Source of the DNA: Halobaculum gomorrense
GTDB taxonomy: Archaea; Halobacteriota; Halobacteria; Halobacteriales; Haloferacaceae
Reading direction: 5' to 3'
Length of the DNA stretch: 64,000 bases
NCBI RefSeq assembly: GCF_900129775.1
Contig: NZ_FQWV01000002.1
Coordinates: 310,001 to 374,000, forward strand
Shown: positions 24,633-32,545 of the stretch, one piece after another
Numbering within the stretch: position 1 is the first letter of the stretch
Layout: the number at the start of each line of letters is the position of its first letter
Program-made: the position numbers and the translations under genes
The notes under the pieces: generated by a model
What the model saw: the letters and a program-made list of their open reading frames with translations, nothing else
What the model was told of the DNA's origin: nothing
The model's database searches: none

Positions 24633-24754
24633 ACACCTCCGTCGTCGCCGAGGAGCCGCCGACAGGACGGACACGCGTCGACGCCGGCAGCAGTACGTTC
24701 GACGCCGTCGACGGCACCACAGCCGCGACAGACGCCTTCACGGTCGCTCACCAT
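24629..24754 (-). CDS. 41-residue zinc-ribbon protein
   Basis: Starts at ATG 24754 inside the end of the upstream gene and ends overlapping the GTG of the next. It carries CRGCG (residues 8-12) and CPSC (28-31), a C-x2-C pair on each side of a short loop, so it should bind one zinc ion. Such mini-ribbons are common in haloarchaeal operons of viruses and plasmids. Function is unknown. Confidence 0.6.
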   Translation of the reverse strand: MVSDREGVCRGCGAVDGVERTAAGVDACPSCRRLLGDDGGV

Positions 24755-24990
24755 TGGGCCACCCCGTCAACGCGTGCGAGCCCGTGCGGACGGGCCTCGA
24801 CGACCTCGGCCTCCGTCCACGTCGACGGGACGCGGTCGACATCGCCGGAGCGGACCTCGTGGCGTACGTCGGTCCCAACGTCCTCGATCGCGGCGACGAC
24901 GACGCGGTGCTCGACGACGGCGCCGCGCAGGTCGTAGCTCGTGTACGGCGACTCGGACCACTCGGCGATCACGAGTTCGTCGGGGCTCAC
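24748..24990 (-). CDS. Small beta-rich protein, 80 aa
   Basis: Starts with GTG 24990, overlapping the stop of the methylase fusion, and overlaps the mini zinc-ribbon at its end. It is acidic and strand-rich (ELVIAEWSE, YDLRGAVVEHRVVVAAIEDV), without membrane segment or known motif. Its place between methylase and zinc-ribbon genes in a fully overlapping operon is the only clue to its job. Confidence 0.55.
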   Translation of the reverse strand: MSPDELVIAEWSESPYTSYDLRGAVVEHRVVVAAIEDVGTDVRHEVRSGDVDRVPSTWTEAEVVEARPHGLARVDGVAQW

Positions 24991-26666
24991 CGCTGCTCAC
25001 CTCCGCTGGCGGCCAGCCGCTGCTGCTCGGTCTCGCGGTGGATGTGGTCGGCCCGGAAGACGGTCGCGCGGCGCGAGAGCACGTCGAGGACCGACCCGGG
25101 AACGTCGCCGAAGACGAAGACGTGGGAGGCGAACGGTGCGCTCTCGTCACCGTCTCCGAACGCGAGTCGCGAGTCGAGCATCGCGACGGCGTCGGCGTGC
25201 TCAACGGCTAACTGCCACCAGTCGGTACTGCTGTCACCCTTCACGAGATAGCAGATCGACTCGACCGCGGGACGCTGTAGCTCGGAGACGACCTTCGGCG
25301 TCCACTCGTCCATCGCGGAGTACGGCGGGTTCAGCCACACGTCGCCGTGCCACGGCTGGGCGAGTCCGTCGTCCTCCTCGGTGAACGCCTCGTCGGCGAT
25401 CGGAGAGCGCTCGGCGCCGGCAGCGGCGTCGAGGTCGAATCCGTCGACAGCCTCGGCCAGCGGACGGACGAACTCGGGCGGCGTCGACCACTCGTCGGTC
25501 TCCGAGCTGGTGAACGGATCGAGGACGTGGCGATCGTCGCCGTCGCCGTCGTCTCCGTCCGTGGGAACATCGACGAGCGTCGGATCGAACTCCGTTCCTC
25601 CGTCGGTGACGAGCCGGTGCTGTGTCTTCCGGTCGACGACGAGAACCACGTCGGGCTTTTGAACTCGCTGGAACAGGTGAACCGACTCGCGCTCAAAAGC
25701 GTCGTTCGCTTGGAGCCCTACGCTATTCCATCCGATGGACAGCACCCGACCCCCCGGCGCCGTGAGCTCGGCGAGAGTGGCGCGCGCCTTCCAGATACCG
25801 CCGGAGGGTCCGCGTCCGATCGTGTTTCCGTTGTAGTGCTCTTCCGCCTGTTCGGAGTCGAACGGCGGATCGAAGACGATCGTGTCGAACGACTCAGCCG
25901 ACAGGTGTTCTTCGAGTTCCCGAACGTCGTGATGAGAATCCGCGTCGCGGCCGACGTCGAGGTCGTTACGGTGGACCTCGCCGTCGTGGTTGAGCTTCGT
26001 CTTCCCGGCGCACGCATTGAGAACGCGGCCCGAGAGCATCGACTCGACGACACGGCGAACCTGCGGCGCCTGGAACGTCCACGGGCCGAGCGCGATCGGC
26101 GTGCCGTCCGGGTGCTTCCCGCCGATCGTGTGGAGCGCGAACGGATACTGTCGGCCGTGCCGAAGACCCAGCTCGTCTTTACCACCGTCGGTGATCAGCG
26201 TTGACTGCTCGGTGTTCGCGGAGTCGACGCGATCGCCGAGCCACGACATCTGCTCGCCGATCCCCCCCAGATCCAACTCCTGGAAGGGGAAGGTGACGAC
26301 GGGGTCGATCCCAGCGTGGAACGTCTCGCGGCCCCGGAGCGGGTCGACGTATGAGCGCCCTGCGAGCACGACGATCTCGTCGCCGGCCTCGGTGACGCCG
26401 AGCCACTCGATCAGTTCCATCCCGATGCGGTGCGCCAGCTCGTCGAGCGCGTCGCCGTCGAGGTCGTCGATGTGGGTCTCGTAGGGATCGAGTTCGGCGT
26501 CGGGCTCGACGAGGCCGTGCTCGGCCGAGAGGATCGCCCACTCGTCGCCGACGGTCTCGGCGTACTCGCGCTTCTTCGCGAAGTACGTCGACGTGTACAG
26601 ATCGCGGGCCTCGGAGCGCTCGTCGCGCTTCGCGGCGCCGCAGCCGACAAGGACGTACTTAGTCAT
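24987..26666 (-). CDS. DUF6884-like / methyltransferase / Dam-type triple fusion, 559 aa
   Basis: Three parts are visible. Residues 1-125 (YVLVGCGAAKRD, ARDLYTSTYFAKKREYAE, WAILSAEHGLVEPD) match DUF6884-type proteins. Residues 195-355 form a Rossmann methyltransferase-like domain with RVLNACAGKTKL (motif I position) and IVFDPPF (264-269). Residues 390-559 match phage-type DNA adenine methylases (Dam family): EWSTPPEF and catalytic NPPY (446-449). I start at ATG 26666, which overlaps the C5-methylase stop. The protein should modify DNA, probably adenine, and the first domain may act on the same or another base. Two methylase centres in one chain are unusual. Confidence 0.75.
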   Translation of the reverse strand: MTKYVLVGCGAAKRDERSEARDLYTSTYFAKKREYAETVGDEWAILSAEHGLVEPDAELDPYETHIDDLDGDALDELAHRIGMELIEWLGVTEAGDEIVVLAGRSYVDPLRGRETFHAGIDPVVTFPFQELDLGGIGEQMSWLGDRVDSANTEQSTLITDGGKDELGLRHGRQYPFALHTIGGKHPDGTPIALGPWTFQAPQVRRVVESMLSGRVLNACAGKTKLNHDGEVHRNDLDVGRDADSHHDVRELEEHLSAESFDTIVFDPPFDSEQAEEHYNGNTIGRGPSGGIWKARATLAELTAPGGRVLSIGWNSVGLQANDAFERESVHLFQRVQKPDVVLVVDRKTQHRLVTDGGTEFDPTLVDVPTDGDDGDGDDRHVLDPFTSSETDEWSTPPEFVRPLAEAVDGFDLDAAAGAERSPIADEAFTEEDDGLAQPWHGDVWLNPPYSAMDEWTPKVVSELQRPAVESICYLVKGDSSTDWWQLAVEHADAVAMLDSRLAFGDGDESAPFASHVFVFGDVPGSVLDVLSRRATVFRADHIHRETEQQRLAASGGEQR

Positions 26667-28140
26667 CCGACGGCACCTCCTGCTCGCCGAACGTCGCCAG
26701 CGACGGAGCATCGCCGGTGAGCGCTTCGTTGACGAGTGCCCGTGCGAGATTCACCGGGACGGCGTTCCCGATCTGAGCCGTCCGCGACGCCTTCGTGTCG
26801 CCGACGAACTCGTAGTCCGCGGGGAATCCCTGTGATGCGGCGAGTTCCCGCGGCTGCAGCATCCGGTAGCGGAGCCCGAGCCCGAGTGGCGAGAGGTCGG
26901 GAACGCACAGGGCGTGCCGGTCCTTCGTCGTGACCGTTGGGAGTGGCTCGTCGACGGGCGCGGAGTCGCTGTTGCCGTAGTACTCGACGAGGAACGGCGA
27001 GATGAGGTGGCCGTCGTGGTTGCTCGCCGTCACCGTGTGCAGCGGCCGGTCGTTGGCGACGTACGTCGCGTTCGTGTGTAGGCCACCGCGCGGCAGGTTT
27101 CGCGGCTTCACGAACGGCTGCGCCTCGATGAAGTGGACGGCGCCCCGCGTCGCGATCGTCGGCACCGGCTCGCGGTCGGCGTCGAGCGCCCGCGCATTCG
27201 ACTGCTGACCCATCACCATGCGCGTGCCGCCGTCGACGGCGGCGGTCCCGGTCGATGAAACGAGGAACGGTTCGTCGCGATCGGCGAGCGCGTCTTCAAG
27301 ATCGTCGACCGGAACGATATCGTCCTGCAGCCGCTCGATGTCGGCCGGCACGAGGTCGGCGACGACATCAGCGTACGCCGCCACCTCCTCGCTGCAGTGG
27401 TCGCGGAGTCCCTGCGCGATCCGCTGCATGGTATTGTTCGAGAGCGGCCGCGAACGCGTCCAGATCGAGGAACCGCGATCGGTCCAGTCGATGATCTCCG
27501 CGGCGGGCCGCCACGGAGCACGGTCGTCGTCGGGAGCCGGAGCGCGAGCGTGCGTCGGCTCGGGATGCGTGGCGCGGTGACCGCGGCGCGCGACGACGAA
27601 CAACCGCCGGCGAGAAGTCGCGTCACCGTAGTCGGCCGCGTTCAGCACGTCGTGGCTGACCGAGTAGCCGAGCGAGTGGATCACGTCGACCCACGCCTCG
27701 AACGTCTCGCCGTTGCGGGTCGGTCGGCCGTCGTCGTCGATCGGTCCCCAACTACGGAGTTCGGGGACGTTCTCGACGAGGACAGCGTCGGGCTGCGTCT
27801 TCTGGATCCAGTCGACGACGTGCCACGGACTCGCCCGGCGCTGCTCGGAGACGGGTTTCCCGCCGCGCGCCGAGGAGAAGTGCGTACACTCGGGGCCGGC
27901 GACGAGCAGGTCCACGTCGTCGCCGCCGACGACGGCCGGCGGGTGCAGCTCCTCAACCTTCGCGTTGTGATGCTCGGCCCAGGGGTGGTTCCGCTTGTGT
28001 GTCGCGATCGCGTCGTCGTCGTGGTTGACCGCGATCAGACGCACGTCGTAACCGAGATCCTCGCACTCCAGCGCGAGGCCGTGGCTGAATCCACCCGCGC
28101 CACAGAACAGGTCGATCGCGGTGAGAGGTGCGTCGCTCAC
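26659..28140 (-). CDS. C5-cytosine DNA methyltransferase with atypical motif IV
   Basis: A 493-residue Dcm-type enzyme. Motif I is DLFCGAGGFS (10-19), motif VI VLVENVPE (120-127), and motif X QIGNAVPVNLAR is near the C-terminus. Motif IV, normally GxPCQxFS, reads AGPECTHFSSARGG (81-94), so the catalytic Cys (C85) is kept but preceded by Glu and followed by Thr-His. Related versions occur in phage and haloarchaeal element enzymes. It starts with GTG 28140, overlapping the gene before, and its end overlaps the triple fusion. No restriction nuclease accompanies it, so protection against host restriction is the likely use. Confidence 0.88.
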   Translation of the reverse strand: MSDAPLTAIDLFCGAGGFSHGLALECEDLGYDVRLIAVNHDDDAIATHKRNHPWAEHHNAKVEELHPPAVVGGDDVDLLVAGPECTHFSSARGGKPVSEQRRASPWHVVDWIQKTQPDAVLVENVPELRSWGPIDDDGRPTRNGETFEAWVDVIHSLGYSVSHDVLNAADYGDATSRRRLFVVARRGHRATHPEPTHARAPAPDDDRAPWRPAAEIIDWTDRGSSIWTRSRPLSNNTMQRIAQGLRDHCSEEVAAYADVVADLVPADIERLQDDIVPVDDLEDALADRDEPFLVSSTGTAAVDGGTRMVMGQQSNARALDADREPVPTIATRGAVHFIEAQPFVKPRNLPRGGLHTNATYVANDRPLHTVTASNHDGHLISPFLVEYYGNSDSAPVDEPLPTVTTKDRHALCVPDLSPLGLGLRYRMLQPRELAASQGFPADYEFVGDTKASRTAQIGNAVPVNLARALVNEALTGDAPSLATFGEQEVPSDD

Positions 28141-28514
28141 CGCGACTCACCTCCCTCGAAGTCAGCGGTCCAGGCGAGTTCGGCGACGGCGTACTCAACG
28201 GCACCGGGTTCGATCCCAACGAGCCGCCGTTCGAGCGCGGTCTCGAAGGACTCACGCCCGCCGACACGCCGCACGAGTTCAGCGTAGTACGGGCCCTCGA
28301 TCGTAGCAAGCGGGGCGACACTGGTGATCTCGATGAACCACTCAAACTCGGCGTCGCGAAGCCCGACTTCGGTGCGGGTGTCGTCGCACATCGGCTCGTT
28401 GCGCTCGAAGCCGTCGGGGATCTCGAACGAGGGAATCGGGTGGCTGTCCTCGCGAGCAGCCTCACGAAGTTCACGACCGACGCCGACCGGCATGATCTCG
28501 GCGCTGCCACTCAC
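28137..28514 (-). CDS. Hypothetical protein, 125 aa
   Basis: Starts with GTG 28514, overlapping the zinc-ribbon gene before it, and ends overlapping the C5 methylase. The protein is acidic and soluble with alternating strands and helices (FEWFIEITSVAPLATI, GPYYAELVRRVGGRE). No motif or family is recognised. Operon context with methylases is the only functional hint. Confidence 0.58.
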   Translation of the reverse strand: MSGSAEIMPVGVGRELREAAREDSHPIPSFEIPDGFERNEPMCDDTRTEVGLRDAEFEWFIEITSVAPLATIEGPYYAELVRRVGGRESFETALERRLVGIEPGAVEYAVAELAWTADFEGGESR

Positions 28515-28834
28515 CGTTGCTCACCCCCGTCGGTCTCGACGCGATCAGCGCCGTCGAAGACCTCGTGCCACCCTTCGACTTCGTCTGCAGGGTCGTATAC
28601 GCGAGCGACGACTGTAGTCTCGATTGACCCGTCGTCGGCCACATCGATTCGTTCGAGCCTGTTCTCGCCGGTGTGGTCGTAGGTGTGGGAGAACTGCGTG
28701 CCGCACCCCCGACACACGAGCACGTCGTCGCGCTCGTAGTACAGGTCTCCGTGACAGTCGGGATCAGTGCATCCCTGAAACGCACCGTCGGAGTAGTCGT
28801 CCGCATCGGAAACGGTGACGAGCGGGATACTCAC
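28511..28834 (-). CDS. Zinc-ribbon protein, 107 aa
   Basis: Two cysteine pairs, CTDPDC (residues 22-27) and CRGCG (42-46), form a likely zinc ribbon, followed by a beta-rich acidic domain (ETTVVARVYDPADEVEGWHE). It starts with GTG 28834, overlapping the gene before, and its stop overlaps the next start. Ribbons of this sort often bind nucleic acid; no closer assignment is possible. Confidence 0.6.
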   Translation of the reverse strand: MSIPLVTVSDADDYSDGAFQGCTDPDCHGDLYYERDDVLVCRGCGTQFSHTYDHTGENRLERIDVADDGSIETTVVARVYDPADEVEGWHEVFDGADRVETDGGEQR

Positions 28835-29103
28835 TGTCCGTCACCTCCGTCAGTCCGCGCTGCTCCGACGCGCGCGCCAGTGTTCCGGGCGGGCTGGTCA
28901 ACAGGGTCGACGCGCGAGGTAACGGTCTTCCCGGCGGCGCTGCCGCGACTGATTCGCGGCATCGAATCGCAGGCGGGACAGCGGTGAACGTCGCCGTCTC
29001 CGTCGCCGAAGACGGCGGCGAAGCGCTCGGTGACGTGCGCGCCGCAGTTGCGGCAACCAGTATCGGCCCGGTCGGTGTCGAGTCGGGCCGTCACAGCCCC
29101 CAC
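28831..29103 (-). CDS. Zinc-ribbon protein, 90 aa, first gene of the minus operon
   Basis: CRNCG (residues 17-21) and CPACD (42-46) form a zinc ribbon; the C-terminal half is basic and Arg-rich, fitting nucleic-acid contact. The start is GTG 29103; a second GTG four codons later is possible. It is the gene nearest the tRNA end of the element (58 bases away) and heads an eight-gene operon in which every gene overlaps the next. Confidence 0.6.
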   Translation of the reverse strand: MGAVTARLDTDRADTGCRNCGAHVTERFAAVFGDGDGDVHRCPACDSMPRISRGSAAGKTVTSRVDPVDQPARNTGARVGAARTDGGDGQ

Positions 29104-29160
29104 CCCGACGCCGTCTGGTGGCAGTTACACTGTGCCGGATGGTTTGTATCAGAAAGGTGA

Positions 29161-29231
29161 TGGGACCGCCGAGATTCGAACTCAGGTCCTACGGACCCCA
29201 TCCGCAGAGGATACCACTACCCTACGGTCCC
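29161..29231 (-). tRNA. tRNA-Pro (anticodon GGG)
   Basis: The minus strand folds as a 71-base tRNA without intron. Acceptor stem GGGACCG pairs with CGGTCCC and the discriminator base is A. The anticodon stem TGCGG/CCGTA closes the loop ATGGGGT, giving anticodon GGG (Pro, codon CCC). T stem CTGAG/CTCGG carries the loop TTCGAAT, and the D loop contains AGTGG. CCA is not encoded. The 3' end borders the accessory element, so this is the presumed integration site, with the gene kept intact. Upstream (about 29250-29256) CGTTTTTACC on the minus strand is a plausible TATA region. Confidence 0.95.
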
Positions 29232-29307
29232 GCACTCGGGTAAAAACGAGCGTCGGGGTTAAGCGCTTCGTTTCGGCGACCCGATTCAGTCATGCGATCG
29301 TGGCCCA

Positions 29308-29646
29308 TCACGTCCCTCGACGGGGCGGTAGCCACGTGGTTTCGCGCTCGCCCTCGTGGTCGTCGCCACCGAGCTTGGGCGCCGCGCGCGCGACCCGAAC
29401 AACGACGAGGAGCCACCCGACGGAGACGGCGACGACCGCCGCGGTGAGGCCGACGATCGACGCGATCCCGACGAGGTAGTGCTCGAACTCGTGGAGCGCC
29501 GGGCCGGCGGACGCGACGTACCACGCGAACGCCGCCGGCGGCCCGAGGGCAAACAGCGTGCCGAAGAGGCGTCTTGTCCAGCGGGCGAGCGGCGACAGCA
29601 GGGCAGCCGCGCGACCGGCGAGTTCGCGGAGGGCGCTCGTGCTCAC
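29308..29646 (-). CDS. Small membrane protein, 112 aa
   Basis: First chromosomal gene after the tRNA. Hydrophobic stretches lie at about residues 29-48 (LFALGPPAAFAWYVASA) and 60-86 (ASIVGLTAAVVAVSVGWLLVVV), with a basic start and a charged C-terminal tail. No family is recognised. It stands alone on the minus strand, upstream of the tRNA, with its own promoter presumably around 29650-29700. Confidence 0.6.
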   Translation of the reverse strand: MSTSALRELAGRAAALLSPLARWTRRLFGTLFALGPPAAFAWYVASAGPALHEFEHYLVGIASIVGLTAAVVAVSVGWLLVVVRVARAAPKLGGDDHEGERETTWLPPRRGT

Positions 29647-29733
29647 AGCGGGGTCACCGTTCTCGTGGTTATCGACGACGTCGCGTAGGCGTTGCGGCGC
29701 CGTCGGCCGTCGACCGTGGCCCGTTCGATCGCC

Positions 29734-30849
29734 TCACTTGTCCAGCTCCCGTGGGACCACGAGGTCGCCGTCGTCGCGGACGGCCATACTCGCGACCGGC
29801 TTCCCCTCGTAGCCGGCCAGCCCCTCGGCGCGGCCGATGACGTAGCCGTCGTGTTCGCTCTCGACGGTCTCGACCACGTCGCCGTGGGGGGTCACCACGT
29901 CGGCGACGGCGTCGCCGGCCTCGACCGTCTCCCCGACGCCGACGCGGTGCCGGATCAGGCCCGCCCCCTCCAAGCGTGGGCCGACGAAGCGGCGCACGGG
30001 GTACTCGACCGGCGCGTCCGGCACGTCACCGCCCGCGCTCGCGTCCGCCTCGATCACGCCCGCAGGCGCCGACGCGAGCAGTCCGAACTCGACCGCGGCG
30101 GCGATGACGCCGGCGACGCCCGCCGCACGGGCGTCCTCCTCGACGACGCTGTGCCCGCCCAACTCGACGGTGACGGCGGGGACCCCAGCAGTGTTGAGCG
30201 CGGCGCCGGCGGTCGAGCGCTGGAGCGACTGTTCGACGTACTCCTCGGCGGGGTACTCGGTGAGAACGGGGAGCCCGAGCGTCGCCGCGAGCCGATCCAG
30301 ATCCTCGGCCAGCGCCTCGGCCTCCGCTTCGGTGCGCTGCTTGCCGTACAGCACCCGGTCGCGGATAGTGAACGGCATCGATCCCACCTGCGCGGTGTGG
30401 CAGTCGACGAACAGGTCCGCGGAGTCCGACAGCACTTCGAACAGCCGGGTGTCGATCAGCTCCTGGGTCTCGGGTGGGCGAGATCCCTCGCGCTCGGTGT
30501 CCGGGAAGTAGCGGTTCGGGTCCTCGCCGCCGTAGTAGGAGGTCCGCTCGTTGCGGCGGAGGCCGGCCGGATTGACGACGGGGACGACGACGACGGCGCC
30601 CGCGAGGGCGCCGTCTCGGTTCGCGTTGGCGAACGCCGCGGCGGCGTCCTGTGCGACCGCGACGCCGGTCGCCTCGTCACCGTGGACGCCGCCGGTGACC
30701 CAGAAGACTGGGCCGCCGGTGGCGCCGTTGATCACGGCGACGGGGAGTCGCTCGCTCCCACCGGTCGGGAGGTTGGTCGCGTGGATCCAGCCGTCGGCAC
30801 GCTCGCCGGGGGCGGCCCTCGCGGAGCCGACCTTGAGTGCATCGTCCAT
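29734..30849 (-). CDS. Succinylglutamate desuccinylase/aspartoacylase-family hydrolase (M14-like)
   Basis: A zinc-dependent amide hydrolase of the AstE/aspartoacylase group, 371 residues. The first zinc motif reads GGVHGDEATG (about residues 52-61), a second conserved block is FVDCHTAQVG, and the C-terminal part (GVGETVEAGDAVADVVTPHG) resembles a small barrel-sandwich domain usual in these proteins. I start at ATG 30849; the frame is open further upstream but with unlikely, Arg-rich sequence. The true substrate is unknown; haloarchaea have several paralogues. Confidence 0.85.
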   Translation of the reverse strand: MDDALKVGSARAAPGERADGWIHATNLPTGGSERLPVAVINGATGGPVFWVTGGVHGDEATGVAVAQDAAAAFANANRDGALAGAVVVVPVVNPAGLRRNERTSYYGGEDPNRYFPDTEREGSRPPETQELIDTRLFEVLSDSADLFVDCHTAQVGSMPFTIRDRVLYGKQRTEAEAEALAEDLDRLAATLGLPVLTEYPAEEYVEQSLQRSTAGAALNTAGVPAVTVELGGHSVVEEDARAAGVAGVIAAAVEFGLLASAPAGVIEADASAGGDVPDAPVEYPVRRFVGPRLEGAGLIRHRVGVGETVEAGDAVADVVTPHGDVVETVESEHDGYVIGRAEGLAGYEGKPVASMAVRDDGDLVVPRELDK

Positions 30850-30947
30850 GCGCCTGGCTGGCGCCGCGGGTCGAAAAAGGTCCGAGCACCGGCAGGCGGT
30901 GCGGACGCTGGTCGGCCGCCGGACGCGAGACCCGGGCGCGCTCGTAT

Positions 30948-31847
30948 TCAGACCAGTACGCGCTCCAACTCGACGACCTCGCCGGATCCCGCGTCGGGGT
31001 CGCCGACGAGGGTCCCGAGACACACCGCGGAGCCGTTTGGCGTGTAACACGCGAGCAGGTCGCCCTCGACGGGCGCGCGGGCGCCGACCTCGCCGCTCGC
31101 GAGTACGCCGGGCGCGTACACTGGCGCCCCGTTCGCGACCTGACGGGCGGCCGACTCGGCGATCGTGAGCGACGGGAGCCCGGTCAGCGCCTCCTCGGCC
31201 GGGCGCAGCACCGTCCGGATCAGCGATTCGTCCGGCTCGCCGTCTGCGGTGTCTTCACCGTCGGCGAAGGCGACGCCGTCGACGAGGTCGTGCAGGGTGT
31301 GGAGGTCGCGGTCGTCGAAGGGGTCGGTGGCGGTGCGCCGGAGGTGACCCATGTGGCCGCCGGTGCCGAGTGCGAGCCCCACGTCGTGACACAACTTCCG
31401 GACGTACGTCCCCGACTCACAGCGGATCTGCAAGAGCACCTGCCGCTCCGTGCGGTCGAGCACGTCGAGGTCGTACACCTCGCGGGTGCGCAGCTCCCGC
31501 TTGACGGCGGATTTTCGTGGCGGCTTCTGGTACACCTCGCCCTCGAACTCGCGCACGACGCGGTCGAGGTCGGTCGGGGCCGTGCCGTGGAGTTCCAGCA
31601 CGGCGACGTACCCCTTTTCGCCCTTGAGGAACACCTGCGCCATCCGAGTCGCGTCGCCCGTCAGGGTGGGGAGACAGCCCGTGACCTTCGGGTCGAGCGT
31701 GCCCGAGTGGGCTGCGCGGTCGACGCCGAGGGCGTCGCGGACCCAGCCGGCGACCTGGTGGGCCGACGGCCCCGCGGGCTTGTCGAGGTTGACGACGCCG
31801 AACGCGCGGAGGTCGTCGACCGAACGCTGTTCGGGCGCCGGGCGCAT
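30948..31847 (-). CDS. cbf5: Pseudouridine synthase Cbf5/TruB type
   Basis: Archaeal Cbf5 makes pseudouridine 55 in tRNA and, with Nop10, Gar1 and L7Ae, guide-directed pseudouridine in rRNA. The catalytic aspartate lies in HSGTLDPKVTG (about residues 42-52), preceded by NLDKPAGPSAHQV. The C-terminal 80 residues (from about ESAARQVANGAPVYAPGV) form a PUA RNA-binding domain. The length of 299 is normal. The gene is directly downstream of cmk (2-base gap), the conserved archaeal pair, and the two should be co-transcribed. Confidence 0.92.
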   Translation of the reverse strand: MRPAPEQRSVDDLRAFGVVNLDKPAGPSAHQVAGWVRDALGVDRAAHSGTLDPKVTGCLPTLTGDATRMAQVFLKGEKGYVAVLELHGTAPTDLDRVVREFEGEVYQKPPRKSAVKRELRTREVYDLDVLDRTERQVLLQIRCESGTYVRKLCHDVGLALGTGGHMGHLRRTATDPFDDRDLHTLHDLVDGVAFADGEDTADGEPDESLIRTVLRPAEEALTGLPSLTIAESAARQVANGAPVYAPGVLASGEVGARAPVEGDLLACYTPNGSAVCLGTLVGDPDAGSGEVVELERVLV

Positions 31848-31849
31848 GG

Positions 31850-32428
31850 TCAGAAGTCGTAGTCGACGCCCTCGACGGGGATCTTCCCCTCGTCGGTGTC
31901 GGGATCGTACGAGTCGATGGCGGTGGTGAGCATCCCGAGCATGCCCTCAGGCGACCAGCGGGCCGTGTTGTACACCAGGTCGTAGATGCTCAGGTTGTCG
32001 ATGTGGATGTTGTAGTACTCGCGGTAGCGCTTCGCCTCGCTGCTCTCCCGGCGGCGCGTCTCCTCGATCACCTGATCGAGGGGCTTCTCCTCGCGGTCGG
32101 TGATCCGTTCGCAGCGGACATCGAGCGGCGCGTCGAGCCAGATGCGGAGATCCGCGTGGTCGCCCGCGAGCCACCCGGCCAGGCGTGACTCCAGCAGCAC
32201 GTCGTCGCGCTCGACGGCGACATCGCGCAGGCGGCGGTCAAGGTCGCGGTCGATCTGGTCATCCTCCTCGGCGAGTTCGTTGAACTCGACGGGCGTCATG
32301 TCGCGCTCGGCGGCGAGTTCGCGGAAGATGTCGCCGCCGGAGACGTGTTCGAGGTCGAACGCCTCCGCGAGCGCGGCGGCGGTGGTGCTCTTCCCGCTTC
32401 CCGGCGGGCCGGAGACCGTTAGCAACAT
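31850..32428 (-). CDS. cmk: Archaeal cytidylate kinase
   Basis: Transfers phosphate from ATP to CMP/dCMP in pyrimidine salvage and nucleotide supply. The P-loop is GPPGSGKST (residues 7-15), followed by HVSGGDIFRELA and a lid with Arg-rich helices (ETRRRESSEAKRYREYYN). The 192-residue length fits the archaeal family, which differs from bacterial Cmk. The start ATG is at 32428. It precedes cbf5 with almost no gap, a common arrangement in haloarchaea. Confidence 0.92.
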   Translation of the reverse strand: MLLTVSGPPGSGKSTTAAALAEAFDLEHVSGGDIFRELAAERDMTPVEFNELAEEDDQIDRDLDRRLRDVAVERDDVLLESRLAGWLAGDHADLRIWLDAPLDVRCERITDREEKPLDQVIEETRRRESSEAKRYREYYNIHIDNLSIYDLVYNTARWSPEGMLGMLTTAIDSYDPDTDEGKIPVEGVDYDF

Positions 32429-32545
32429 AGCGATACTCGGCCCGACGCGGTCAAAAAGGCGTCCATGTCTCTCGCGGTGTGTGGCGCGCTCGCGTGGGTC
32501 GCGACCGCCGCGAGTGGACGAACCGACGAACGACTCGTCGTCACC

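Larger units (their letters stand above)
1..29160. mobile_element. Integrated element ending at tRNA-Pro; left end outside window
   Basis: This stretch holds a tyrosine recombinase (2464-3000), four or five DNA methylase domains, MCM and GINS-like replication genes, a P-loop ATPase and a long run of small membrane proteins. It stops 58 bases after the last accessory gene, exactly at the 3' end of the tRNA-Pro gene. Ordinary housekeeping genes begin right after. Recombinase-driven insertion into tRNA 3' ends is the usual archaeal route. I searched by eye for a second copy of the tRNA 3' end in the left part and found none, so the left boundary is probably before position 1. Genes 1-2000 could also belong to a neighbouring island; I cannot separate the two. 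Confidence 0.8.
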
